Of a stretch of DNA of 64,000 nucleotides, positions 51,201-60,518 are shown piece by piece. Under the pieces are notes generated by a model. It did not search any database. It had not been told where the DNA came from and worked only from the letters and a program-made list of their open reading frames with translations. Position 1 is the first letter of the stretch. The number at the start of each line of letters is the position of its first letter. The stretch is from assembly GCF_008831285.2 (NCBI RefSeq), contig NC_045139.1, forward strand, positions 27,872,808-27,936,807. The letters run 5' to 3'. A program made the position numbers and the translations under genes. Source of the stretch: Nymphaea colorata. Its lineage: Eukaryota; Streptophyta; Magnoliopsida; Nymphaeales; Nymphaeaceae.

Positions 51201-54200
51201 ACGAAGAATACCCATTTGTTTTTATTGCAATAAGAGATGTCATTCGAGCTGAAAGCCTGAACACCTAGAATGGGTTTCAGTTTCCAAAACACCTGCTCGA
51301 GCAAGGTTAACAAACCCTCGATCGAGCGAGGGTCTGAGAGAGAACAGACCTTTGCTCGAGCGAGTGTTTGAGGGAGAACAGATCTCACTCGAAGAGGTTA
51401 GAGAGAAGATAGACATTCGCTTGTGCAAGGGTTTGTGGGTTTCAGAAACCCTTGCTCGTTTCGCTCGAGCGAGGTCTTGGCTCAAGCGAAACCCTCACTC
51501 AAGTGAAACCCTTGCTCGAGCAGAGATCATTGGGTTTTTGAGACCCTCTCTCGTTTGAGGGAGAGAGGGTTTCAGAAACCTTGTTTTATCTGATTTAGAG
51601 AGAGAGAGAGAGAGAGAGAATAGTACCGTTGTCGCAGGCTGTTGCCATCAACAGTTCCACCGATCGCCAGATGTTAGTGCTGATCGAAGGAGTTCGTTGG
51701 CATTAGAGGATGAAAGAGGAAGAGAGTGAAAAGAGAAAAAAGACAAAAAATGAAGATGAACCAATGAGGAAAACAATCAATATTTGTTGCTCCAGCTAAC
51801 GAGCCGAGTTAAGTGAGCTTCGTTAAACGAACTCGAATTCGGCTTGCTAAAATAAACGAGCTGAACGATCAACTCGAGCTCGATTTCGAGCTGAGCTTTA
51901 ACGAGCCGAGTTCGAGTTGCTCGACTCGTTGTTTACCTTAGAGGTCATGTGAAGTCAGAATGCTGGCATAACCCTCAAAATAAAGGAAAACAAGTTAGGC
52001 GTGAAAATAAGATAGTAGGGCCACCTGCGTCGAACACAATGGCGACACAAAACATTCTTCCTGATGTGTAGCAGATCTTACTTACAACTTTGTTCAAAGT
52101 CAATCTTAAGCAAAATGAAGAAGGATTATGGTTTGTGGATTCTGGTGCCGCAATTCACGTGACTAATGACGCAGGTAAGCTTTCTATTTTTCTTCCTTAT
52201 TTAGATAAAGGCTCAGTTATCATAGGAGATGGTTCTCATCACAAAGTATCTCATATTGGAAATGCACATCTATCCATGGCTCATTCTTCCATACCTTTAA
52301 AAAATGTTCTTGTTGTTCCGGATGTCAAGAAAAATATTATTTTCGTGTCAAAGTTTATTGATGATACTCGTTCTTTTGTTTAGTTTACTCCATCTTCTGT
52401 TTATGTCAAGGATGCTCGAACCAAGAAGACATTCGCTGAGGGTGTGCGCAAAAGAGACATGTACGTCATTGAAGAAGCTCCAAAAGTGTCCAAGTCATGT
52501 GTTTCAGATTCATCTTTTTCCAGTCAGAGTGAAGTCAATCTAATAGAGTATGATAAGTCATCCATTGGCATGATTGTTTAGCACGTTGTAGTCGGTCTTT
52601 CATTCAAAGTCTTGTTGTAGACGGACTATTGCATAAGTCTAGTTTGAGTCCCGTCAATGAGTCTAGCATGTGCTCAAACTGTCATATTTGTAAAAGCCAT
52701 GCCTTACCTTTTCAATCGATAAATAAGCGAACTTCAAAGTTATTTGATACCATATACTTTGATGTTTGGGGGCCTGCTCCTATTTCTTCTTCTTCAGGGA
52801 GCAAATATTATGTTGCTTTTATTGATTCTTATTCGCGGTACACATGGATCCACTTTATGAAAAGCAAATTAGAGGTTTTCTGCTTGTTCACCCAATCCCA
52901 TGCCTTGGTCCAAAACAAATACTCTTGTAATATTGTGCATTTTCAATGTGATGATGGGGGCGAGTTCATTTCCAATGAATTTACTGAGTATTTACTAAAT
53001 CATGGGATCACTCGACAGAGTATTTACTAAATCATGGGATCACTCGACAGATTTCCTGTCCTCACACACCACAACAAAATGGTATTGCTGAAAGAAAGCA
53101 CAGACACATAGTTGAAAGTGCATTAAGTATGATGTATAACACAGATGTGCTCATGAATTTATAGATTGAAGCCTTCCATACTGTTGTTCATGTCTTGTTC
53201 ATGTCATTAATCGACTGCCATTATCTCTACTTGATTTCATCTCCATTCTTTATTTTACATCAAGAACAACCAAATTATGATGACTACGTGTTTTTGGATG
53301 TGTCTGTTATGTCCATGTTGATATTTCTTTGAGAAATAAGTTTCAAGATCGATCTATTATCTGCAGATTTGTGGGTTATGCAGATAGATGTTACAATCTA
53401 AAGACTAGGTGCATGCATATTTCACATGTTGTTTTTGATGAGCTCAGGTTGAAGGACTTAAAGGAGCCACATGCAACATTCAATGCAAGAGATAATAATG
53501 CAAGAGATAATACATATGATTCATGGCTAAACGCTGAAATAGCAGGCCAAGGAGCTGATGCATATCACACACACAGTGACAAAATTATTGATGAATTCGA
53601 GGCAGCCATCAGATACTCAGATGGACAACACGCCTCTATCTACTCAGACAAACAACACGTCTTCACCTAATCGTTTTTCAAGAATGGTATATACTCGATG
53701 ATCAGTTACAACAACCGCTCCAGAAACTGTCATTACTTGCCCATGTAGATCAAAACATGTGCGGCACCTTATTGATAGATGGGTAAGCTATGATAACTTC
53801 TCGTTAGATTTTCAGCTTTTTATGACAAAATTGAGCAAAAAGGTGGAGCCAAAATGTTATGAGCATGCATGCAAAAGCAAATATTGGATCGAGGCCATGA
53901 ATGAAGAAATGACTGCCTCAAATGAATGTCAAACTTGAGCAATTGTTCCTCGTCCAAATGATAAGAATGTAATGGGTTCAAAATGAGTTTACAAACTCAA
54001 AGATAAACCCGATGGAAGTATTGATAGATATAATGCTTGTGTTGTGGCTAGAGGCTTTACTCAATAGTATGGGAAAAATTATGATGAGACATTCAGTCCA
54101 GTTATCAAGATGAGAATGATCCGGTTTGTCACTTCTCTTGCAGTTTCACATGGATGGACTTTATATCAGTTGGATGTTAAAAATGCTTTTCTCCATGGTT

Positions 54201-56183
54201 TTCTAAAAAAAGAAGTGTACATGGAATAACCTCCAGGTTATGCTACCAATGATCCAACTCAATGGGTCTGTAAATTACAAAAATCGTTATATGGGCTTAA
54301 GCAAGCATCTCGCTGATGGTTCGATAGATTTTCTCTTCATATACAACAGGCTGGTTTTCTCAGAAGTTTGCTTGATCATTCCTTATTCATATATCATACA
54401 GGTGAAATTACAACTTGGCTACTCATATATGTAGATAACATAGTTCTTGCTGGAAATTCTCCATGTCATATATCTAATGTTAAGGAAGTGTTAAAGCAAC
54501 AATTGAAGATGAAGGATCTTGGGGAACTACAGTATTTTTTGGGTTTTGAGCTTGATAGAAAGAGTGATATGTATTGGCTCTTATGCAACACAAATATAGT
54601 CTTGATATATTGGATAGAGCAGGTATGACAAATTGCAAGCCCATAAATACTCATAGTGTTCTCAACACAAAATTGAATGCCTCTAATGGGAGTGATTCAT
54701 ACTCAAACCCTAGTTTTTATCGGAGAATAGTTGGCATGTTGCAATATCTCACATTTACACGCGCAGACATAGTATATGTAGTGAATCAAGTATCTCAGTT
54801 TATGCACGCACCCACAGAAGGACATATGGATGCTATTAAACGTATTTTGCGCTATCTTAAGGCTACTCTTGGGGATGGACTCATCTATACAAGGAAGTGA
54901 ACCATTTTGAATGGACATAGTATTTCCACTTATACTGATGCAAATTGGGCAGGTGACCCAGATGATAGACAGTTAGTTTTAGGTTATTGTATCTTTCTTA
55001 ACTCCAATCTTGTTTGTTGGAGTAACAGAAAACAACGTGCAATTGCCAGATCGAGCAATGAGGCAAAATATAGGGCCATGGCTGTCGGTGCAGCTGAAGC
55101 TTCATGGTTACGTCTTCTTCTTGGGGAACTCTCCCTCCCCATTGCTCAATCATCTCTATTTTGCGATAACCAAAGTGCCATCAAAATTGCTTTCAGTCCT
55201 ATCTTACATAATCACACTAACATATAGAGATTGATCAACACTTTATTTGCCAGAAAGTTGAGGAGAGCGAAATTGTTCCTATTTATATATGTACGTCTCA
55301 ACAAGTGACTGAACTATTTACCAAGGATCTTATAGGGCATCATTTCTAGGAATTGAAAAACAAGTTGTACATGATCAAACCTCATGCACAACTTGAGGGG
55401 GACTGTTAAGATATGGTTCGGGTCAAGTCAGACCCGACCCATTTACACCATACGCAGCACATAATGGGCGGTGGCACACTTGTAATATTTATTGTTCTTT
55501 TGTGTATTTTATTTGTAACGCTTAAGTGTAATTAGTTTAAGTAATGACAAGGGGTGGGTGCTCACCCAAAAGGCCCTAATTTTTCTTCTCTCCTTTCTCG
55601 AGCAGCCTCATTCTCCTCTCTTCCTCTCATATCTTCTTGGGACTCCATCTGGTGGTAATATATCAAAATCTTACACACATAACGAAGAAAATGAGGATGA
55701 CGATGATGATGATGATGATGATTATCGTTGATTGATGGCAATCATGAATTTGGCACTTGGCAATGAACAATTATATGTGTGAACTTGTGATATAATCTAA
55801 AATACTTTAAACTTGTGACGGATGCTTATTAATTATTATGTTATTTTGATCTATGAGTTCTCATTTTTGAATGTGTTGTTGATATAATGGATTATGAATG
55901 ATGAATTATGAATGTTCTTTATGTGATGATTTTTCTGTATGAAATATTTTCTGAATTTTTCCTAATCTTTTTTAGTTTTTTTTTGAGTTAAAAAGTTAAT
56001 TTTATGATATGTTATGCTACATTTACGATATGTTATGATACAACATATAGGTCGGTCCGACCGATACGTGTTATGTTTCAATTTCTACAACATTAGGTAA
56101 AATAACCCAGACTAGGAAGAGGAGAGGCAGGAGGAAGGAGGAGGAGGAACATACCTGGTGGGCAATGGAGGGGGTTACCACAC

Positions 56184-56271
<88 letters not shown>

Positions 56272-59200
56272 GTTTGGTTTAATATTTTTAGCATTCAATC
56301 CTCCTTTTCTTATATTTACAGATAAACTTGTACACTTGAGGAAAACCTTTTTTATGTTCTCCTATGCTGATTTTGGTGAGTTTACCTTATGGATATTCAC
56401 CCAGCTTTTATATTTTTTTCAGTTTTTGTTTTACGTTCGAATGGTATTGTCTACAGTTGAAGTTGAGTATAAGGCTATGCCCATGCTGCTGCTGAGATAA
56501 TGAGTATGGTGGTTGTTACGTGTGTTGGGATAGGTACTTGTAAAGCTCACCTTGTATTATGACAGTGGCATTCATACGGCTAAACTATTGGAATTTTATG
56601 AGACAACGAAAAAATAGGTTGTCATTTTATAAGGAAAGCATATTAGGAGAGGTAACTGCTCTTGAGCACATGGGTTTTGGAGGGCAACTTGCAGTTGTAC
56701 CCAATGTATTCACTAAGCGCTCAGCTCCATTTCTGTTGGTAAGATTCTTTTAACAACAGGCTATGCTAAGCTTGAGGAAGAGTGCTGAAAAATGTAAGTT
56801 TTGATGCTGCTTTTTGAATTTTAATTGTAGACTAAGGGCTTTGAGGTCTGTACCTTCTTAGGCCTTTCTGAGGCTTAGTGTAATCAATTTTCGGATTCCT
56901 TTCAGGGCCAAGGGGCATGGCCAATATCAACTATAGTAGTATTTCACCCATTTACATTTAATAAAGAGAGTTCTACTAGAGTATATTGATTTAGCAATGC
57001 TTTGATTTTATTCTTACATGTTTTTAAGATGTATGTTTTAGATTTTGATTTGTATTGCAATTATTGTGTAATTGAAGAATTATCTTAACCATTCATTTTT
57101 TCTAAATAAACCTTTTAACAGGTTATGAGAACTCCATTGGTGGATGGGATGAATACCCTCAATATCTAAATGTTGAAGGTGTTGAAATGAGTTCTCCTGT
57201 AAGTGTTGTGAATGTGTGTTACCTTAATTTTCACTTTAGTTCTATGAGTTGGCGTTCAAATGGTTTCTTTTTTCATAGGGAGTTTATCATCCTGGATATG
57301 GATATAACCCTCAAATGCCTTATGGTCCCTATTCTCCATCTACAACGCCTGTGCCTCCCGTTCATCCACATAGTCCTATGTACTCTCCACAGCAATTCCC
57401 ATATACAGGTTCCTACTACCCACCAGTAGTTCCACCCACTGTGCCATATATAAGTTCACCAACACATATCTCTCAAGCAGATCTTTCTATGCCATCCAGC
57501 GTTGATCAACAGGGAGGTTTTGTTCCAGATGGTTCCATGAACAACAGTGTGCAACTTGATACAGGTCCTGGCTATTCACCTCCTTATGGATCTCTGGGTA
57601 GAGGGAACTTTTCTGGGAGTGCTGGGAATAATGGCTACTATGATTTTAGGCAAGGCTTTGATGGTTTTGGGTATAGTGGATCTTGGTCAAATTCATGGAG
57701 GATGGCTGAGGGGCAAAACAGATCATTGAATTCCTTAGCACCATCCTCTGCGCAGCCAGTTACAGAATCTCTAAGGCATAATATTGCACCTTTGGCTCCT
57801 GGAGCTGTAAGTTATTTTTTGCTATGTCAATGCATAATTTGATTATGTAGAACACATGCTATTCTGTTTGTGCATGTTTTTTCTTACCTGCCTATTTTTC
57901 TCATTTCGAGATAGTAAATGCTTCCTGGTCTGGAATCACTTGTTTGCTTGTGTACCATTGAACTTTGGTTGTTCACGTTTTTAATATGCTTGCCTGTTGC
58001 ATGCCAGGATAATTTGTACTCTTTGCACCCTGTGGTTCTTTAGTTTAGAGGTTTATGATTCATGTGTTTTTTTAATCCAGGGAAAAGGAAAAACTATGAG
58101 TTGCTTTTTTCCTTCAAATGGTGACTCTAATATGCTTTGGGATCCAGTTGTAGTGGTTGGTAAATTTATTAGAAAGCATGAGACATTCTGTCCCTGTTGC
58201 CTTGGAATATACCCAGAAAATATACACAGAGATATCTTCTGTGGACCATATCTCAAACTTACTTGAGCATTTGAGGTAATGGCGCATCAAATTGCCTAGA
58301 ATAAGTTTGTAAGGGGAAGGATTTTTTCTTCAAAAATCTGCAGATGTTGTTAATATTGCATTATTTCTTCTCCTTTTTGCTGTAAGATTGACAAATTTTA
58401 TCAAATTCTTGTTCGTTTTAAATACTTGTATATGACTGATTTTCCAGTTTCATGCTTCTTCCCAGCAAAGATCAGCATATGGCTCTGGTGCATCGATAAA
58501 TACCTCTGGCAGAGTGTATGGACATGGTGGATTCTATAATCAAGGTGTTAACGTTGGAAGATCTGGGCTTGGTTTTGGTGCAAATAGCAGGAGTTGGGTT
58601 TCTGTTGACAAAGGTCAGCGCAGAATAAGAGGTAATGGATCCTTGTGCAGCTGCAATGGCACACTTGATATTATTGGAGAACAAAATAAGGGACCCAGAG
58701 CTACAAGGCCAAGATCATCAGATCAGGAATCTAATACTGACGGCAAGAATGGTAGATCTACTGTGGATGCACATAGTGGAAAGTATAACAAGCTTGACTT
58801 TGTCACCGAGTATGAAGATGCTAAGTTTTTCATCATCAAGTCGTATAATGAAGATAATGTTCATAAAAGTATTAAATATGGTGTTTGGGCTAGCACAACT
58901 AATGGTAATAGGAAGTTGGATTCAGCATATAACGAATCAAAGGAGAAAGGACACAGCTGCCCAGTGTTTCTTCTTTTCTCGGTGAGCAAGCTATGCATTC
59001 GTCAGTTATTATTCTTGTCCATAGTCTCAGACTAGTTTAATGCAGTTTTTTGGGTGCTTCAAGGTGCTTGGCAGTTCATACCATCTGCAAGAGTATCTTG
59101 ATCTGTTCTTCATTTGGCTCTTGATTCAGTAATTGTATAAAAGTAGTCCTTAGAAACATCCTTGCGTCTTTATGGTCATTTGAAAATGAAGTTGTTCTTG

Positions 59201-59493
59201 GGAAACCTCTTTCTCTCTCCTTTGTTCCATTCTTTTGATAGCGCGACCCTTTTTTGTTCATGCCCTTGCCATCCATGCAGGTTAATGCTAGTGCACAATT
59301 CTGCGGAGTAGCTGAGATGGTGGGGCCAGTGGATTTTGATAAAAGCGTGGACTATTGGCAGCAGGATAAGTGGAGTGGCCAATTCCCAGTCAAGTGGCAT
59401 ATTGTAAAAGATGTGCCGAACAGCCTGTTTCGCCACATTATTCTGGAAAATAATGACAACAAGCCTGTGACCAATAGCAGAGACACACAAGAA
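39234..59493 (+). CDS. YTH-domain m6A reader, ECT family (six exons, 3' end missing)
   Basis: Exons 39234-39290, 39369-39540, 57122-57198, 57279-57806, 58448-58981 and 59281-59493, all GT-AG and in one frame, give 527 codons. Family members bind N6-methyladenosine in mRNA in the cytoplasm. Residues 1-400 are a low-complexity N-terminal region: [18 protein letters not shown] near 80-100, then a Tyr/Pro/Gly/Ser-rich stretch. The conserved [20 protein letters not shown] precedes the YTH domain, which starts near 400. The three cage tryptophans are present at 425 (GVWAS), 482 (DYWQ) and 487 (KWSG), with the 57- and 5-residue spacing I recall for Arabidopsis ECT2. The last exon here ends after SRDTQE at a GTAAGG donor; the C terminus was not found before 64000. 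The start is the first in-frame ATG of the exon; a further upstream exon is possible. Intron 2 is 17.6 kb and full of transposons. Confidence 0.9.
40411..41412. mobile_element. Non-autonomous hAT-type element, CTATGTCACA family (1.0 kb)
   Basis: Flanked by the exact 8-bp direct repeat AGAAGAAG (40403-40410 and 41413-41420). The termini are CTATGTCACA on the left and TGTTACATAG on the right, inverted with one mismatch. Subterminal parts are rich in GGTACGGGT-like words (GGGTATGGGTATGAGTGCGG on the left, CCGCACCAGGTACGG on the right as complement). The core has TATATA runs and a C/T-rich block. There is no transposase. It lies in intron 2 of the YTH gene. Confidence 0.85.
41545..41850. repeat. 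AT-rich fold-back-like block
   Basis: Contains A-rich then T-rich halves and recurring words CTCGGAAAAATATC, CTCGTAAATATCG and TCTCAGCAAATTTCG. It looks like a degraded short DNA element, but ends and target duplication could not be defined. Confidence 0.35.
41851..42980. other. Intronic non-coding stretch
   Basis: Part of intron 2 of the YTH gene. A plus-strand open frame at 42507-42713 (68 codons) has no recognisable domain and is not called. Confidence 0.45.
45350..47190. other. Unassigned stretch within Gypsy-B
   Basis: Contains a GA run at 46021-46041 and a G-run near 46117-46132. A plus-strand open frame at 46606-46998 has no known domain. It separates the gag and RT parts of Gypsy-B and could be a nested insertion, but no LTR pair or target duplication was found. 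Confidence 0.4.
47364..47590. repeat. Tandem duplication, 117-bp period
   Basis: Two copies of about 110 bp (47364-47473 and 47481-47590) starting TGATGTTGCTTGCCAATCTT and differing at a few positions. On the minus strand they read [16 protein letters not shown], so it is probably a duplicated piece of the Gypsy-B gag region. Confidence 0.85.
48464..49130. other. Intronic non-coding stretch
   Basis: Spacer between Gypsy-B and the left hAT-B remnant, within intron 2 of the YTH gene. No gene is seen. Confidence 0.45.
49131..49440 (+). mobile_element. hAT-B remnant, left part
   Basis: Rich in CGTATCGTATGATAT and CGATAC words that also mark the ends of the hAT copies at 55990-56075 and 62690-62750. 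It is interrupted by Copia-C at 49441. It is probably the 5' terminal region of an internally deleted hAT element. A G-run (49370-49400) lies inside. Confidence 0.6.
49441..49719 (+). repeat. Copia-C 5' LTR
   Basis: 279 bp, with a close direct repeat at 55404-55675. The two keep long identical stretches, for example the segment around TTCTTTTGTGTATTTTATTT. Confidence 0.9.
49720..49731 (+). other. Copia-C primer binding site
   Basis: TGGTATTAGAGC immediately follows the LTR terminal CA. It has one change from the tRNA-Met site TGGTATCAGAGC. Confidence 0.85.
50132..50469. mobile_element. MITE, CTATGTCACA family (338 bp)
   Basis: Termini CTATGTCACA and TGTGACATAG are a perfect 10-bp inverted repeat. 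They are flanked by the exact 8-bp duplication ATACCAAC (50124-50131 and 50470-50477). Subterminal GTACGGGTACGGG-type words are shared with the 40411-41412 element. Removing it rejoins the Copia-C gag codons as NHTNYLTWK, so the precise insertion site is known. There is no coding capacity. Confidence 0.93.
51237..51943. mobile_element. 0.7-kb insertion splitting the Copia-C zinc knuckle
   Basis: Left of it the frame reads CFYCNKR; right of it the frame reads GHVKSEC. Together these are the CCHC knuckle (C-x2-C-x4-H-x4-C), so everything between is extra. AGAG occurs at both borders (51233-51236 and 51940-51943), a possible short target duplication. Content: GCTCGAGCGAG words in both orientations at 51290-51560, a GA run at about 51598-51620, and the GAGCCGAGTTCGAG family at 51780-51925. 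No coding frame or clear inverted ends, so the class is open. Confidence 0.75.
51598..51620. repeat. (AG)n microsatellite
   Basis: A short pure AG run inside the insertion at 51237-51943. Confidence 0.85.
52986..53049 (+). repeat. Exact 32-bp tandem duplication in integrase
   Basis: Two identical copies of a unit starting GAGTATTTACTAAATCATGG. As 32 is not a multiple of three, the duplication shifts the integrase frame between the second Asp and the Glu of the catalytic triad. Confidence 0.95.
55404..55675 (+). repeat. Copia-C 3' LTR
   Basis: Direct repeat of 49441-49719. It includes GGGTCAAGTCAGACCCGACC, a motif of the same kind as the palindromic repeats at 12.4 and 14.3 kb. Confidence 0.9.
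55676..56078 (+). mobile_element. hAT-B remnant, right part
   Basis: Begins with the acidic end of a hAT transposase ([13 protein letters not shown] then YR and a stop), matching the tail of hAT-C ([10 protein letters not shown]). It then carries a T-rich trailer and terminal words ACGATATGTTATGATAC and GGTCGGTCCGACCGATACG, as at 62690-62750 in reverse. Copia-C inserted just in front of these last codons. Confidence 0.75.
56179..56268. repeat. Compound (CA)n(GA)n microsatellite
   Basis: About 43 bp of CA followed directly by about 47 bp of GA, in intron 2 of the YTH gene, about 850 bp before exon 3. Confidence 0.95.
56440..56800 (+). pseudogene. Copia-D: RNase H relic
   Basis: Broken plus-strand sequence with [12 protein letters not shown] (the SxxEAEYxA motif of copia RNase H), then [13 protein letters not shown] and a C-terminal part with TQCIH-ALSS. 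Its position beyond hAT-B shows that it is a separate, older copia fragment. No LTRs are seen. Confidence 0.6.
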
Positions 59494-60518
59494 GTAAGGA
59501 TTCTTCATGGCTTAAGCCTGTAAATTATTTTTGTCATTTCTTATGAAGTCATCTGGGTATTATTTATCTAAAATAGGGTATCTATGGTTTGAGTCTTGAA
59601 TGTTGTATTTGTGAAGCCTGTGTACATCCTATGGTTAAACATGCATGTTCTCATAATTTATTTCCCACTCATGTGGATGGAGATACATGATGAGTCATGA
59701 GTTTGAAAAGATCTCAACTGGACACTGGAACATACATTTTCTTTTCTATTTTTGTTCTCTTCTTAGGACATATAAATGATTCACGTCGACCAATAGCAGA
59801 CAGATTTTTGGACAGAAGAATCTCATTTACTTGTTTATTTTAAGTTTAAATATTTGTTTCTGAAGCCTGTAGTTCCTGAGAAAACTATGATGCAGTGGAT
59901 TACCGCTTCATCCTGATGTATGGGCTCTACAAACAGATTGGCCAACAGAACTTTTTGAGAATAAAATTTTCACTGACGTTAAATCCATATGTTTTTATAT
60001 TTAAAATGTCATGCACATAAAGAAAAATCGGCTTGAGAGAGACTTATATGCAAGTTAAATTGGATTTCTTCTATGTTAGTGAATACAGAGCAATGGATAG
60101 GAGCTGAGAAGGAACAGAATAAAATACTCCAATGTTGAAGCTGGACATGGGAGATGAAAAGGGGAAGTAATTTCAGTACAGTCCAGTTATTAGAATCAGC
60201 AATCAGGTTTGATGAGGGGTAGCCTGTTAACGCCTTAATGGTCCTATTCTTGTACATTCCACAAATCCATCTTTTGCTCCTAATCCTTTGAATTTGTAGA
60301 CATTGTATGACAATCATTATAATTTATAGGACCGTTGGTTTGAGAATATTGTTGCTCAGAACTTTCCAAGCCATTACTAGCCCTTGGGATCTAATTGGCT
60401 TGCATAAGGCTTCGTTTTGAGAATAGTATCACAATAATTTTGGAACTGTCTAATCCAAGTGTCTTGAGCATTGCTGTCTCAGAATTCACCAAGGTCAAAC
60501 TAAGCCTTGGGACATGCT
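59494..60518 (+). other. Non-coding stretch after YTH exon 6
   Basis: Follows the GTAAGG donor of exon 6. No continuation of the YTH coding sequence is recognisable, so the next exon probably lies right of the window beyond further transposons. I see nothing else. Confidence 0.5.

Larger units (their letters stand above)
50052..55385 (+). pseudogene. Copia-C gag-pol remnant
   Basis: Gag starts at ATG 50052 ([15 protein letters not shown]). It continues after the MITE with [10 protein letters not shown] and a UBN2 core up to the knuckle CFYC at about 51217-51236. The second half of the knuckle, GHVKSEC, resumes at 51944. Protease: [13 protein letters not shown] near 52134. Integrase (52629-53230): an HICK-type zinc region, then FDVWGP (first Asp) and CDDGGEF (second Asp), with the Glu in IAERKHRH after the frame break. 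RT (about 53940-54600): [18 protein letters not shown] and [10 protein letters not shown]. RNase H (54700-55227): [13 protein letters not shown] and [11 protein letters not shown], ending near [10 protein letters not shown]. Multiple stops lie between these. Confidence 0.88.
49441..55675 (+). mobile_element. Copia-C: LTR retrotransposon with both LTRs
   Basis: Plus-strand Ty1/copia element of 6.2 kb. LTRs are at 49441-49719 and 55404-55675, starting TGTTAA(G/T)ATATGG and ending AAAATCTTACA. Flanks CACTT and CACAT are an imperfect 5-bp duplication. A primer binding site follows the left LTR at once, and a polypurine tract, TTGAGGGGGAC, precedes the right LTR. Internal order is gag, protease, integrase, RT, RNase H. 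It sits inside a hAT remnant in intron 2 of the YTH gene. It is dead: gag carries a MITE, the zinc knuckle a 0.7-kb insert, integrase a 32-bp duplication, and RT has YVDN in place of YVDD. Confidence 0.92.

Noticed and set aside
56165-56500. Open frame through the CA/GA repeat
   Set aside because: It encodes only TH and RE repeats from the microsatellite.
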